In this document: piece by piece, positions 35,155 to 47,300 of the stretch | Layout: each line of letters opens with the position of its first letter | How positions within the stretch are numbered: position 1 is the stretch's first letter | From: Lepus europaeus | Lineage: Eukaryota; Chordata; Mammalia; Lagomorpha; Leporidae | Direction of reading: 5' to 3' | Length of the DNA: 64,000 nt | Assembly (NCBI RefSeq): GCF_033115175.1 | Contig: NC_084833.1 | Coordinates: forward strand, 53,158,716 to 53,222,715 | Translations under genes and position numbers: made by a program | Notes under the pieces: generated by a model | Told to the model about the DNA's origin: nothing | Databases searched by the model: none | What the model saw: the letters and a program-made list of their open reading frames with translations, nothing else

Positions 35155-35365
35155 CAACTTGTCCTTATTCATCTGTTTCTTCCTTAGGTGTCTCAAAGAG
35201 CACACACCTCCTCTAACGAAAACCTCCTTGAAGAAGATTGCCTGATTAGAATATAGGCTGCCCCACCCCAGACACTTGTAAGAACAATTGGTGTCTAAGT
35301 TAACCCAGTTTGATAGAGAGTAGTCAAAAGCCATTCAATAAGATGTGAGCAAAAAGGGAGGTACA

Positions 35366-35925
35366 GTCAGCCTTTCATATCCATGGTGCCTCCTGGGCAA
35401 ATTCAAACAACAACAGACGGAGAATATTCACCCCCAAAACTGCATCTGGGGGCAGGTGTTGTGACAGCAGGTTAAGCTGCTGCTCATGACGTCTGCATCC
35501 ATATGAGTGGCAGGATTGAGTCCTGGCTCCTCTGCCTCTGCCTCAGCTTCCTACCACCCATGTGGGAGAAACAGTGGGTTTCAGGCTCTTGGCTTTGGCC
35601 AGGGCCAGCCCTGACTGTTGTTGCCAACTGGGGAGAGTGAATCTCTCTCTCTCTCTCTCTCTCTCTGACTCTGACTTTCAAGTAAATGAAAATAAACGTT
35701 TTAAAAATTGCATCTGTACTCAGTATGTACAGACTTTTCTTCCTTGTGATTATCCCCTAAACAATACGGTATAATAGCTATTTACCTAGATGCTACGTTG
35801 CATTAGGTATCATAACCTAGAGAGAATGTAAGGAATACAGTACTAGACCATTTCATATAAGGGAGTTGAACATCCAAGGATTTAGGTGTCTGGCACCAGT
35901 CCCCATGGATCCTGAGGAACGACTG
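35366..35925. mobile_element. Tigger-like DNA transposon MITE, split by a C SINE
   Basis: The left end 'acagtcagcctttcatatccatggt' and right end 'cccatggatcctgaggaacgactg' form terminal inverted repeats. The interior 'ttgcatctgtactcagtatgtacagacttttcttccttgtgattatcccctaaacaatacggtataatagctatttac' is the familiar Tigger/pogo-type MITE core. The SINE at 35448-35702 interrupts it. Confidence 0.8.
35448..35702 (+). mobile_element. C SINE inserted in the Tigger-like MITE
   Basis: The head 'gggggcaggtgttgtgacagcaggttaagc', a shortened body and a (CT)n tract (35643-35666) are clear. The near-duplication 'aaactgcatctg' (35438) / 'aaattgcatctg' (35704) flanks it. Confidence 0.9.
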
Positions 35926-36009
35926 AGTGTGAGAAGAATACAAAGACACCTTACAGAGTCTGCAGGCAGATGGTGCAGCTGGGGCTCAGAGAGACCGTAA
36001 TGGACTGAG

Positions 36010-37115
36010 AACCAGAACAACTTCTTGGAACCCAGTGACGATTCTCTTCCCATCATCCTCCTTGCTCTGCACGTGCTTCTCTACTCAGCTGAGCAGCTTC
36101 AAATTCCTAGCAAGAATGGGATGCTCAGGTGACCATCCCTGGTGCAGTCCTGGGGTGGTCACGCGTGCCGTCACCACTGGGCGTCCCGTCCCTGTCCGAG
36201 GTCAGGGCACCAGGCAGGGGCACTCTGTAAAGAGGCATCTTTTATTATTTTCTTTACCTCTTCTTCCTGTCATTGTCAAGTTTTCCTTGACTTTTCATCC
36301 AGTGTACTGCCCGGCCCCGCCCACTTGCCTGCCTCTTCGTGGCACTGCGGATCACTAGCCAGCCTGCAGGAACTCAGCACGTCTCTAACCAAACACTCAC
36401 TCTATGCAGTGACATTACTGATAGTTATGGGGACAAGCATGGTGGGCAGCCTGGAGGCAGAGAAAATGGGCACCGACTAGCTGGGCAGATGTGCTACCTC
36501 TGATCACAACTCTTCCCATGGTTTTCCAAGTGATGTGCAGCACAGTCTAAGACAGAAGGGAGAGGGAAGAAGAAAGAAGAAGGAAGCAGAGAAGGCAATG
36601 TGCAGTAAATCCTCCCATTGTCTAATTACTGGGAATGGGTACAGCTTTAAAAGCCAGTGACTAACAGTCATGTGTCCAGACTGTGTCTCTGTGTTCCAAG
36701 TAGCTGAGATTTCCCGTCTATGCTGTCCCTTCTTTGCGTGCTGCGTAGGTGGTAGGTGCCGGTGGGGAATCGATCCATCAGCCCCACCAGCTGGCCAGAG
36801 CCACCTCTCAACCCCAACTCAACCCACCCACGCCCCTCAGGGCAGGAAGGCACCCAACGCCCCTCCCCCAGCTTGGGGTGGACCCCCCTGCCCCGCCCAG
36901 TCCCCAGCAGTGATGGAGGCCACCACTCAGCCCTGGCTGGGGTTCAGCATTTATAGTCTGCCTGGTTACAAGATTTTTTTTTTTTTTTTTTTAAAGTCTT
37001 GAGGAGGGTTTCGTTTTGCTTCTTTTCCTTTTTCTTTAACCAACAGACTCACAAAATATTTCAAATAAACCAAAAATAACAAGAGACATGCCTGACTACC
37101 CACATGTGCTGATTA
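36010..37115. other. Intergenic, no gene recognised
   Basis: A GAA-rich purine tract lies at about 36550-36590 and a (T)n run at 36975-36992. No exon or repeat family is recognised. Confidence 0.5.
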
Positions 37116-37126
37116 AACAGATGTGA

Positions 37127-37466
37127 TGGCCAGCACCGTGGCTCACTAGGCTAATCCTCTGGCTGCGGCGCCGGCATACTGGGTTCTAGTCCCCGTTGGG
37201 GCACCGGATTCTGTCCCGGTTGCCCCTCTTCCAGGCCAGCTCTCTGCTGTGGCCCAGTAAGGCAGTGGAGGATGGCCCAAGTGCTTGGGCCCTGCACCCC
37301 ATGGGAGACCAGGAGAAGCACCTGGCTCCTGCCTTTGGATCAGCGCAGTGCGCTGGCCGCAGCAGCCATTAGGGGGTGAACCAACGGTAAAAGGAAGACC
37401 TTTCTCTCTGTCTCTCTCTCACTGTCCACTCTGCCTGTAAAAAAAAAAAAAAAAAAAAAAAAAACC
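37127..37466 (+). mobile_element. Young C SINE with long poly(A) and target-site duplication
   Basis: The young-subfamily head 'gctcactaggctaatcctctggc' is present. The body is close to the copy at 54879. There are about 26 A (37439-37464). The duplication AGATGTGA lies at 37119-37126 and 37467-37474. Confidence 0.95.
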
Positions 37467-37619
37467 AGATGTGAATATGTGGACACTGGTTCCAGAATCC
37501 TCTATGCTGCTGCCTTCTCTTTTTAAAGAAACACAATGCTATAAATGCGACTGAAGGCACCCCCTCCTGCTGCCCAGCTCAGAGGCAGCCCCGGGGCCTA
37601 TGGTGCCCACAGACAACGC

Positions 37620-37880
37620 ATGTCGTTGTTTTGTGTGTTTTTTATTTTTAATACACATGAATAGTATGTCGCTGGGCAACTTGCCCTTTCCACTCTCCAT
37701 TGTGATTTTCTGACTTGAGACAATTGCTGCCTAAATAGTATTGATTCCTTTCATTGCCGTACAGCCTTCTAGTATTTGTAGAAGCCCCAGCTCCTCCACT
37801 CTCCTGCTGAAAAACACTGAGTGGGTTTCACATTTTCGCCATTGTAAATATCCCCTCAATAAACATCTTTATGCATGGCT
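37620..37880 (-). mobile_element. Old L1M fragment (reverse complement)
   Basis: The texture 'tcctttcattgccgtacagcc...gtgggtttcacattttcgccattgtaaatatcccctcaataaacatctttatgcatgg' fits a reversed L1M tail. Confidence 0.6.
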
Positions 37881-38590
37881 TCTTCAGCACACGCTCACGA
37901 GTTCCTGGAGGGCAGGCGGCTGGCCACAAAGCTGCTGAGCGGCCACTGACAACTGACAAGCCCTCCGCTGCCACTCTCACCCAGGAAGTGAGACCCTAGC
38001 TGTGACTCAGTGGATGCCTCACAGAGAAAATGCGACAATTTAGCATTTTTACATCGTAATTCCAGAAAGAGAGAAAGAGAGCGAGAGCGAGAGCGAGAGA
38101 GAGAGATGCTTTAGTGGACCTAGAGCTGAGCCAGGAATAAGATGGAAACTGTGGAAGTTTACAGCAGCCGGAAGTGGCTGGGCCAGCTCTGTCGCCTTCC
38201 TGCTTTGTGCCCCTGGGCCCCTCACCTCACAATGGCCATGCAGACTGTGAACTGTTCCCCAACTGGTCCCCAGACACTCTGGCCTTCTGCCTGCACCCCA
38301 AGTTCTCAGGAGCCACGCCCATGCCTGTCTGTGGGCCCCGTCTCTGCTGCTGGCTCCCATGCCTTTCCTTTCAGCCTGTGGATGTGTGGATGTGTTGGGC
38401 TGGTGGCAGGATTGGTGCTGAGCTGGGCAGAAAGGGCCCTTATATTGGAGGCCTGCAGACTTGCTGACTTATCGTTTTTCCTCTTTATTTCCTTTTTTTT
38501 CCTTCTAGTGGTAGTTTCACTTAATAGAATGAAACTATTAATACATTTGAGTAGACAAAATTAGATTCTATTTAAGAAGGCAGCTCAAAA
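37881..38590. other. Intergenic, no gene recognised
   Basis: A (GA)n-like tract lies at 38066-38104. Nothing else is recognised. Confidence 0.5.
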
Positions 38591-38593
38591 GCT

Positions 38594-38640
38594 TTTAAAA
38601 TTATTTTTTATTTTTATTTTCATTTTATTTGAAAGGAATG

Positions 38641-38678
<38 letters not shown>

Positions 38679-38902
38679 TCTGCTGATTTGCTCCCCAAAT
38701 GCCCCCAACAGCTGAGGCTGAACCAGCTTGAAGCCAGGAGCCAGGAACCCCATCTGGGTCTCCCATGTGGATGGCAGGAACCCAAGTACTTGAGCCCTCA
38801 CCTGCTGTCTCCTGGGGTGTGCTTTAGCAGGAAGCTGGATCAGAAGCAGGAGCGCTGGGACTCAAAGCAGGCACTCTGACACAGGATGCAGGCATCCCAA
38901 GT
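38594..38902 (-). mobile_element. C SINE with (GA)n, head truncated
   Basis: It shows 'tttatttgaaaggaatgaatgagagag', a (GA)n tract (38643-38672) and the body to 'gcaggcatcccaagtgg'. Confidence 0.88.
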
Positions 38903-39329
38903 GGAATGAGTCTGAAAGCAAGACCTCTGAACCTCATGCTGAAAGATCAAAGTCAGAAGCCAGGTCTTATCTGGGGAAACCGCCCGTCTTCTCTGTCAGC
39001 AGCAGGAGCAGAATCTGCACACTGCAGTTCCCAGCTTGGCCCCAGCACCCCTGGCCCTACCCTCCGTGCAGCTTCTGTTTCTTCGTCCTGCACCCTGTGC
39101 CTGAACAGACACAGTGGGGGCATCTGGAGACTCAGCTCCAGCTTCCTTGCATGGGCCCAGCCACCACCAGAAAGCTAATAATGGCTGAGCCATGGTTACC
39201 TAACACTCAGGAGACAGAGCAGAGGATGCTGTGGGAGGGGGGCTTGCCTTGGAGTTCGGGACACCCAGAAATTAAGGAGAAAGTGGCAGGAAGCCAGTCT
39301 TGGAAAGCCAGTGGTGGGGACTAGAGCTG

Positions 39330-39490
39330 AAGAGCACCAGCTTTCCAGCCAGCTGTGCACACAGCCCACTGCCAGCCCCACGCTGACCTTGAACTTCTCT
39401 GTCTCTGCCCCTTCACTTATGGAAAGGGTTGATGGTACCTGTCTTACAGAGCTGTGGTGAGTGCAGGGCTCAGTGCCAGAAAAGCCCCAA
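39330..39490 (+). mobile_element. MIR element
   Basis: It shows 'gcaccagctttccagccagctgtg', 'ctgaccttgaacttctctgtctctgc' and 'gatggtacctgtcttacagagctgtggtgagtgc'. Confidence 0.65.
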
Positions 39491-39644
39491 ACATGCCTTC
39501 TTCTGTGCTGGCACTGTGCTGTGGAGTCAGGTGCAGGGACACAACAGGTGGCCATGGTCCCACAGTGGTCACCTGTGGAAATTGCTCATCTTATACTCCG
39601 CAGTCAGTTTAAATACATCCTAGGTAGGTTAATGGCAGAGGACT

Positions 39645-39745
39645 GTGGTAGCTAAGGGGAAAGGCCAGATTCCTGGGTTCAAATCCGGGTTCAGCTACTT
39701 AGAACTGTGTGCCCTTAGGAGAGTGCCCTAATTTGCTGGATAGGA
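39645..39745 (+). mobile_element. MIR fragment
   Basis: The sequence 'agattcctgggttcaaatccgggttcagctacttagaactgtgtgcccttaggagag' is the MIR tRNA-like to core region. Confidence 0.8.
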
Positions 39746-40365
39746 CCCAAAGCAGCAGCAGCAGCCTCAGAGGACTGTCAGTCCCTGCACCTGGCACACT
39801 GGGAGCACTCAGGATGGGTCTGTCAACAGCCTCGGCGACCTGGAGGACAGAGGAGGAATCATGCAGGCCAGGGGCGCAGGCAGGAGTGTCCAGACAGAAA
39901 GAGGAAACTAGGCAGCCCGGGAGGTTTGACAAGCTCTCGTTTACTTAAAACTATACCCGAGTGCTGTGTGGAAGACAAAGTGCAGCTCCCTTGATGGGCA
40001 GTAGCTCGCGCCCAGGACAGGCAGGCAGGACGCAACAGAGCTGGCTGCAGGTGTCTCCTCCCAGCCGCTCTGCCGGCCTCTAGGAGCTGGCTGACCTCCA
40101 GAGGACGCACTGCGGGAGCCACAAGTGGGCTGCCCAGGCCGGAGCGCGGCGTCTCCCGCCGCACACAGACTCTGGCCAGCCTGTGAAGGCCGGAGTGCAG
40201 CTGGGCGGAAGTCGCCTAGGCAGACGGCGAGCTCGGACTGGGAGGGCTGCGGCTAAGCCCCCGGCGGGAGACCACCGTGCAGGGATGCGGGCGAGGAGAC
40301 GGCTGCCCCAGTGCGTGTCGGAGACCAGAGCGGGGGCAGGCGTGTGGGTGAGGTCGCCGGCGCCT

Positions 40366-40412
40366 CGGCGGCCAATGGCTGGGCGGCAGCCCCCCCCCGG
40401 GGGCGGGGCGAG
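40366..40412 (+). promoter_or_regulatory. DKK3: DKK3 core promoter elements: CCAAT box and Sp1-type GC box
   Basis: A CCAAT box (ggccaatggc) lies at about 40370-40379. A run of C and G with an Sp1-type GC box (gggggcggggcg) lies at about 40399-40410. No TATA box is visible. This fits a TATA-less CpG-island promoter firing just downstream. Confidence 0.6.
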
Positions 40413-40570
40413 GGCTGCAGGCGCGCCCGGGTACCAGCGCCGCCGCATCCCCGCCGCGCTCCTCACCCGCCGCCCGCCCACCTAACCCTCCAGCTCCCGC
40501 AGCTCGGTGGCGGCCTTGCGGCCAGGCTCAGGCAGGTCTACCCGGAGGTGCAGCTCGGTCCAGTCGGGGT
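40410..40570 (+). other. DKK3: Probable untranslated first exon of DKK3 (edges uncertain)
   Basis: This is inferred from position. It lies just downstream of the CCAAT and GC boxes, in the CpG island, about 0.5 kb before the acceptor at 41067. It contains no ATG. Possible donors are GTGGGT at 40570 and GTGAGG at 40574. The transcription start cannot be fixed from sequence, and other first exons within the island are possible. Confidence 0.35.
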
Positions 40571-41093
40571 GGGTGAGGGGCGGCGGCTCGGCTGGGTCTC
40601 CCCTGGGTGGGGGCGGGGCGCTGCGTCTTCGAGGGGAGGGGGCGACCCGTGAGGTGCCCGCCCGAGATGGGGAGGCAGTGGGGGTCGGGAGGCTGGAGCC
40701 GCGGTGTGACCTGGTCGGGGAACGGGCAGGGCTCGAACCCGGGACGGAGCTGGAGTGAGCGCAGGGGAGCGAGAGCTGGGGGCTGCTAGCGCAGGGGCCC
40801 CGGGTTCGGTTGCTCGGGTGAGCAGGCCATCAGAGATCCAGGGTGGGGAGCAGAGCTCAGCCTGGGCACGAGGACGGGGTGAGGGGTACAGCGGGGGTCC
40901 GGGTGCGGGGTGTGGGCGCTGGAGCGGCTGGAGGCGCCTCTGTCCCGGAGGGGAGCGGGTTCCCTCGCCCCTGGCGGTAGGGGGGGTTGGTGCGAGGCCG
41001 AGGGGCGCCGGGGCGGGGCCGGCGAGGGGTGGTCTGCGCGCCTCAGACAGCGTGCTTCGTCTCCCAGGCGGCGGCGGCCGGCGCAGAGCCGAG

Positions 41094-41312
41094 ATGCGGC
41101 GTCTGAGCAGCACCGTGCTGTTCCTGCTGCTGGCGGCGGCGGCCCCCGCGGTGCCCGCGCCCGCGCCCACGGCCACGGCCACCTCGGCTCCGGGCGAGCC
41201 CGGCCCAGCCCTTAGCTACCCGCAGGAGGAGGCCACGCTCAATGAGATGTTCCGCGAGGTGGAGGAGCTGATGGAGGACACGCAGCACAAACTGCGCAGC
41301 GCCGTGGAGGAG
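41094..41312 (+). CDS. DKK3: DKK3 first coding exon (exon 2): start codon, signal peptide, coiled-coil start
   Basis: The exon encodes residues 1-73, starting [17 protein letters not shown] and ending RSAVEE. The ATG at 41094 has G at -3. It sits 26 nt after a good acceptor (cttcgtctcccag, ending 41067), so the exon probably begins at 41068 with a short GC-rich leader. The donor is GAG|GTGGGT at 41313, phase 0. Residues 5-21 form the hydrophobic signal core. Cleavage is likely near residues 20-22, in the run of Pro and Ala. The linker around residues 26-31 (TATATS) looks about two residues longer than the human one as I remember it. The open frame continues into the intron, but the helical DKK3 sequence stops exactly at the donor. 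Confidence 0.96.
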
Positions 41313-44300
41313 GTGGGTGCCTGCGAGAGCCGCGCGGGGCGCGCAGGGCAGAGCTGCGAGCGCCGGCCGCCGACCCGGGCTCCCGCCGCCGCGGCGGGTA
41401 GGGCCGACTCCCGCTTCGTGCTGCCTTCCTGCCCGGGGGAGTCCAGGTCTGAGCCCATCACCCGAGGGACCCCAGCTGGCCGCCCCTGCCCGGGCAGCCG
41501 GGCTCGCCACCTAGCGTCTCTGGCCGCCCCAGTAGTGTGCGATGGTTGCTTGCGAGGCCCCGTGTCCCGGCGCTGTGTGTCACAGAGGCCGCGGGAGCGC
41601 CAGGCAGCCTCAAGTCCTAGCTTGTCTGTGGGTGTTGAGCGCCTGCCATCTCCCCAAGCAAAGGTACACTTAGCATGCGTGTGGGGACAAAGAAATAAAG
41701 CCGGGCTTCGCTGGCAATCCTGGCCCCGTTCCTTTCCTGAGAGCAGCCACGTGGGACACAGAAGGCAGATGGGAACCCGAAATCTCAGCCCTGTAAATGA
41801 TCAGGGTGGTTGCTGAGAATGTGAAGGGCACCCCACCTCCAGAGTGCTCTGGATCAGTCCTGGGTTCTAGTCCTCCTCCGTCCTGAGAATTAAGTGCCTT
41901 GTTATAAGTGGGGGCACTTGATTAACAGTAGGTGGGTGATATATAGCAACCACTATTATCAAACACCAGCTATGGTGGAGCAGCTTTGCCTGGCTGCTTC
42001 CATTCCTCACCTCCCAGGGCCAAGCACCCAGGAGGGCATCCTCCTGTTCTGTCCTCTTTGGTGGGTACCCAGACATGGTGAAGGCTGCCTGGGTAGGACA
42101 CAGCTGGCCCTGGACTCCCCATCCAGGTGTGGGGAGCTGTCCCTGGTGCCTAGGAGGTGGGCAGGTCTGGTCACTGTTGACCAAGCCTGTCTTTGGGGAG
42201 AAGCCATCTCACTTGGCAAAGAGGCAGAGACCAGCTGTCCTGGTCAGCGTCCACACATCCCTGTTGTCCCCAGCATGGTGGCCCCCTTGAGCAAAGCCTT
42301 CAATGCTGGCTCTTTGTTGGGAAAAGCTGCTTGCTCCCCCCCAGCCCTGCAGTCCGTGATACAGTCAGCCGGCTGGAGTTTTCAGCAAAGGGGACACTAG
42401 ATAGGGAAGCAGTGGCCTGAGTGAATGTCCCTAAATATCCACTGGACAGGCCCAGATCCCAAGACCCTTGGACTTTTCCTTTCCTGCAGTTGCAAAGCCA
42501 TCCCAGCCTGGAAATATGGAAGGCTGAGGGAGCCAGCTCGGCCTGGGGGTCGGAGCTCTGTGCCTCCAGATTTAACAGAGCTCCTCAGCTACCCTTCATG
42601 TTCAAACTCAGGTCGCCTGCTTTCCCTCCTGCACTTGGAAGCCTAATAAGACCGGCCAGGTCTCCTGTGTGTGCCTCTCCAGAGGAAAATGGGTCCCACT
42701 GTTGGGAAAGTTTGAGGCTGGGTCCTCTGATGTCAGCTCCAGGGGAAGGAGATGAGGGAGCAGCAGGGGATTCTTCAGTCTCCTCAGTGATTAGAGCAGT
42801 TTGGGACCCAGCAGACCAAAGTGGCCGTGTCTTCCCCTGACAAGTTACCCACACTGGGCTGTCCCAGGACCCCAGCCTTCCTCCATCCAGATGTGGCCCT
42901 GTGTTTGTAGATTGGCCAGCTGAAGTGTGCCGTGGGCAGACAGATTGGCCATCCTTGGCCTCTGCCAGTGGTCACTGCCCAGAGAATGTCCTCGCTGGTG
43001 TGGGGACAGGAGGAGTTTTTGCACACCTTTATGTCAGGAGAACTGGCACTAGGGATCAACTTTCCTTCATCCAGTCATGGCACTGTCACTCATTAAGTGT
43101 AGGATCCAGGATCTGAAATGCAAATATGCATCCCTTAGAATAGAGGGAGAATTCAATGAGAGGGTGAGAGTTAGAGCTGCTTAGCCATCTACAGTAGGGT
43201 TAGGGGCTGGGTTTGGCTTAGTGGTTAACATAATGATGAAGATGCTGATTAGGAACTTGTGTCCTATGCTGGATTCATTTCACGGTGCCTGGACTCATTC
43301 CAGGGTCTGGATTCATTGCACAGTTCTACTCCTAATTCCAGCACAGAATGCTGGGGCGCAGCAGGTGACAGCTCAACTAGTTGGGTCCTTGCTACCCACA
43401 TGGTGGATTTGGATGGGGTTCCTGGCTCTTGGCTCCAGCCCTGGCCATTGTGGGCAGTGGGAGAGTGAACTAGTGAATCTCTGTCTGTGTCTGCCTCTCT
43501 GTCTCTTGAATTAAAAAGAAAACTTTCTAGACGGCTTTAAAACCAGGGTTGAGTAACAGTTATAATACAAGTAGCTTCATTGTGATGTTGGAAGGATCAC
43601 ATGAGACTGTTGTTCTTCAATAAATAATAGCCATCGTTATTATCGTATTAATGGTAGTGGTTTGAATAATAACAAAGTGTCCGGTTGATTCTCAGTAAGT
43701 TCTCTTGTAAATTATCTTAAAATATTAAAATCTATCTTAAAGTATCTAAAGTATCTTTTACGAGTATCTTCAAAGAATAGACTACCTTGTAGTTGTTAGT
43801 ATCATAAAGGAGACTTCCAGAAAGCCCCTTACATCGTAGAAACACAAGACAGTTGTCATTTAGTTGTTGTCCAAGGGAAGAACCACAAAGACCCGGCCAG
43901 ATGCATGAATTGTTTACATGGTTGCATCATGAGTCCCCTTTCAAGTAACTTCCTGACATTTTATACACTCCAGCTGACTCAAGCTGGCCGTTTCTTAAGG
44001 GGAAAGGCAGAGTAGCTCTGTTTGTAGCATTGTTATTGGAAGACACAAACCTTCAGATGGCTTCAATCTGGAAAGTTCCTGTTTTCCTGTGTGCTCCTAA
44101 TAAATCTTTTTGTGGATAAAGCCAGTTGGTTTCTCCTACCCCAATTACCACATCAGTCGCTGGTATATGGCAGAACGTTCCTATCACCTCACCTCCTCCT
44201 AGCAGGAGCCCTGGATTTATTCATGGGCGTTTTCTACTGTGTCCCGTTAGCAGATGCACAGTGAGCCGACTATAAATGCCATGTACCAGCATCCACATTC

Positions 44301-47300
44301 CTATTCTATGAGACAACTCCTACTGCTGCAGGCTTAAGTTTCTCTTAGTGGTGGCAGTAATCGTTGTGGTTGAAATTTCCATCGCAAACTGTTCTTTTAT
44401 CCCACGGTGCCCTTAAAGAACTGTTAGCTCATTCTGTTAAAATAACCACTGGTTCAGAGGGGGGAGATTTTTCAAAAAAAGAATGATCTGCTCAGTCCAC
44501 GGCAAGCTCTAGATTTGGTAACTTGTCAATTGTTTGAAAGTCCGATTGTAGAATTCCGATTCCAATGGGGCTTTTAAAAACATGGGAACTTTCCCTCTCC
44601 TCCTGATCTATCCTCTCTAGCATCATCAATTTCCTTTTTTCCAGCTGAGGCTTTCCAATCATGAAACATGCCAGGATCTCTTGATTTACAAAATAAAGTC
44701 CACCTGTCTCCTATCTTGGCTCCATTCTGTTGCTTCTCCACTTTGTTGGAAAACTCTTGAAACACCTGCTATCTACTGCCTGTCATTGCCACTTCTGGAA
44801 AACTAGCTTCTTCTGAAACTGCTTTCTTAAAGGGAAATAGTATTACGAATTGGCTCTGGGGCAGATGCTGTCCCCAGCACTTGGATTGCATGATCCTGAA
44901 TTCTTCTAGCCACTCAACAAAGTAGTATCATCCTCATTTTATGAATGAGCAAGCAGAGGTGTGGAGGGATTGGGTATCTTGTCCAAGGTCATGTGGCTAC
45001 TCTGGGTGCAGAGCCAGGACTTGGACCCCCTTATATGACCCAGAAGCCTGGCACTTCCCACTGTGCAACCCTCTGATGATGCCAGAGGCAGTCACTTGCC
45101 TTGTCCAGGGGCCATCTTACAGTGGCTTCGCCTTCTGGACTGATTTGGCGCCTTTGCCGCCTGGAGGTCCCCCAAGATGTAGTGCCATTCTCCTGCACCT
45201 GGTTCTAGCCTGTTCCCTTATGTCCCCTCTTCCTTCCATCATCTCTAGATTATTTCCCATGTGGTTTTCTAGAACTTGCTGTGACTTCCTATTGCCCAGA
45301 GCAGAGGTCCTTGATTGGCAGCAGGGGGAGGGGAGAGAAACATTCAGAATCACTTGAGAAGTTCATGGATGTCTGGGGCCCCATCTCCAGAAATTCCAAT
45401 TCAGCAGGTGTGGGGAGGACGCCAGGTATATATTTAAAAGTACCCTGTTTCCCAGTGGCCTAATCTGGAGGTCACCTGTGTGACCCTGATGTACGCACCT
45501 GGTTGAGAGCCAGGCCAACACCTTGTGCTTCAGAGCTACCATTGGGTCTGCCTCCCAGCCTCTGTCTACTGAACCCCCACTGTTTTCTCCTGTGCCCAGC
45601 ATGGGCCTCCTCTCTAGCCTAAAGCACACCCCATGCATGTCCAGGCTGCCGTGGCTCTGCCTGTGCTGTCTGCGCTGTCTTCGACACTTTTCTCTGCACC
45701 AATTCTACCCTTCTCTGTCCAGACTCTGCGCATGCTTTGTGCAGAAAGGGCCACAGCTCCTTTCTCCCCCTCTTCCTGGAACCCTTTCTTCTCTCTTCTT
45801 CGAAAGCCTGACTTGCTTCTGGAGACCCCCCAGAGGGCCCTCATAGTCATCTCCAGGCTGCGCAGCCAGGGGCTCTCTCCCCTCCAGGGAAAGCATGGGC
45901 TGCGTGGGGGGAGTCCAGTCCTGCTTTGGGAGAGGCACAGAATTTGGAGTCAGATGCACCCAAGTTCTGATCCAAGCTTTGCCCTTGCAGTGACGTGATG
46001 ACATGAGGCAGTGCCTTCATCTCGCTCATCTGTGAATTGGGGGCGAGACCGCCTTCCTCATGGGGTTGTGGTGACTGTTTAAGGTATCTGGTGCAAGGGC
46101 TCAGACATAGGCAGTGCTGCACACCTGAGGGCTGTTACTATGACGATGATGATCACAACATCTGTGATCGAGTTGTAAACATCGTAGTGCTTGGATTCAG
46201 CACAGCACCGTGTGCACAGCAGGCACTGACCGAGGCCCTGTGTGGTTACTTGAGCCTCTGTGCCTCCCAGACTTCTTCCACTCCAGTGGGTGTGTGCTGT
46301 GCTGGGGCGGGAGTCCTTTCTGGCATCCACCCATCGAGGCAGGAAAGAAGGGTTTGCCTAGTGCTTCAGGAGACAGAGGGCAGAGATGTTTCTAAAATAG
46401 GAAAATACTTTTGAGGATTGTATTTAACAATAAATATAGCCCAGAGTCAAAGATAGCAGGACTGGAAAACTGCCAACCACCAACTGGAACTTCCTCTTTG
46501 TGTCTCTCATTTTAAATTCCTAGACAGTATCTGGTTGGCTCAGCTGGTTCATAGTGTGGCCTCCTTTTGGGTGTAGACAGCTGAGAAGGAGTCCCACTGT
46601 GGGCTGCCTGCTCCTTGGGGGGTTAAGGGGGGGGCCCGTGCGTCTGGAAGCGGAAGTCGGGCGCAGATGGGAGTTGACTGATGTATCTGGGCTAGATGTC
46701 AGGGCAGGCGAGGAGACCGGAGGCTGCGTGGCAGTAGCCTCAGAAACATGGCAGCAGAAGGACAAATGTCCACAAAGTGCTAGAAGGGGTGTGGACTCCG
46801 AGAATCATCAACTCACCCTCCTGCCAGGGGACCAGGTGGTCTGGTGGGGAGGGAGACTTAGCTGTGGCCTGACCTGCAGTGGATAGGGATCTGCCTTACT
46901 GTGGCTCCCCCTGCCCCTGCCACCATCACCACCACTAGACCCTGCAGGGGTTTGGGAGCGAATAGTTTATCTGGGAGGTGATCCTAGAAAATACTAGCAG
47001 AAGCAGGCAAATGAAATGGATGAAAGGCAATGAAGGCTGTGCTGATGAGCAGGTTACCGTTGTGAGTGCTTTGCGTCAGTCCCACCAGGGGCGCCCAGAG
47101 AGACTGCAGGTGCTGCACACCTCGGGGCTGCCTTGCTGAGGGGAGAAGCCGCTGGGGGACTGTGCCCCATAGCCTGTCCCTTGTTGCCTGGGTGTTCCTG
47201 TGCATACTGAGCCTGCTTCTGTAGCCAGAGAGGGCCCTCAGAGCGAGACCGCGCCAGCTGCTGGCACGTACAGGGATGGATGCAGGTGACCTTGGAGGAG

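Larger units (their letters stand above)
40150..41560. promoter_or_regulatory. DKK3: CpG island over the DKK3 promoter, exon 1 and first coding exon
   Basis: Very high G+C and dense CpG begin near 40150 and fade after the first coding exon, near 41560. Human DKK3 also has a CpG-island promoter that is silenced by methylation in tumours. The island keeps long frames open on both strands (for example 40755-41816 on + and 40538-41182 on -). These reflect base composition rather than genes. Confidence 0.9.

Noticed and set aside
40538-41182. 214-residue - strand open frame opposite DKK3
   Set aside because: Pro/Ala/Arg-rich shadow of the CpG island and first coding exon. No splice or promoter evidence for an antisense gene.
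41313-41816. Continuation of the DKK3 open frame past the first coding exon
   Set aside because: The DKK3-like sequence stops at the GTGGGT donor and resumes in frame at 47620. The rest is intron kept open by GC richness.
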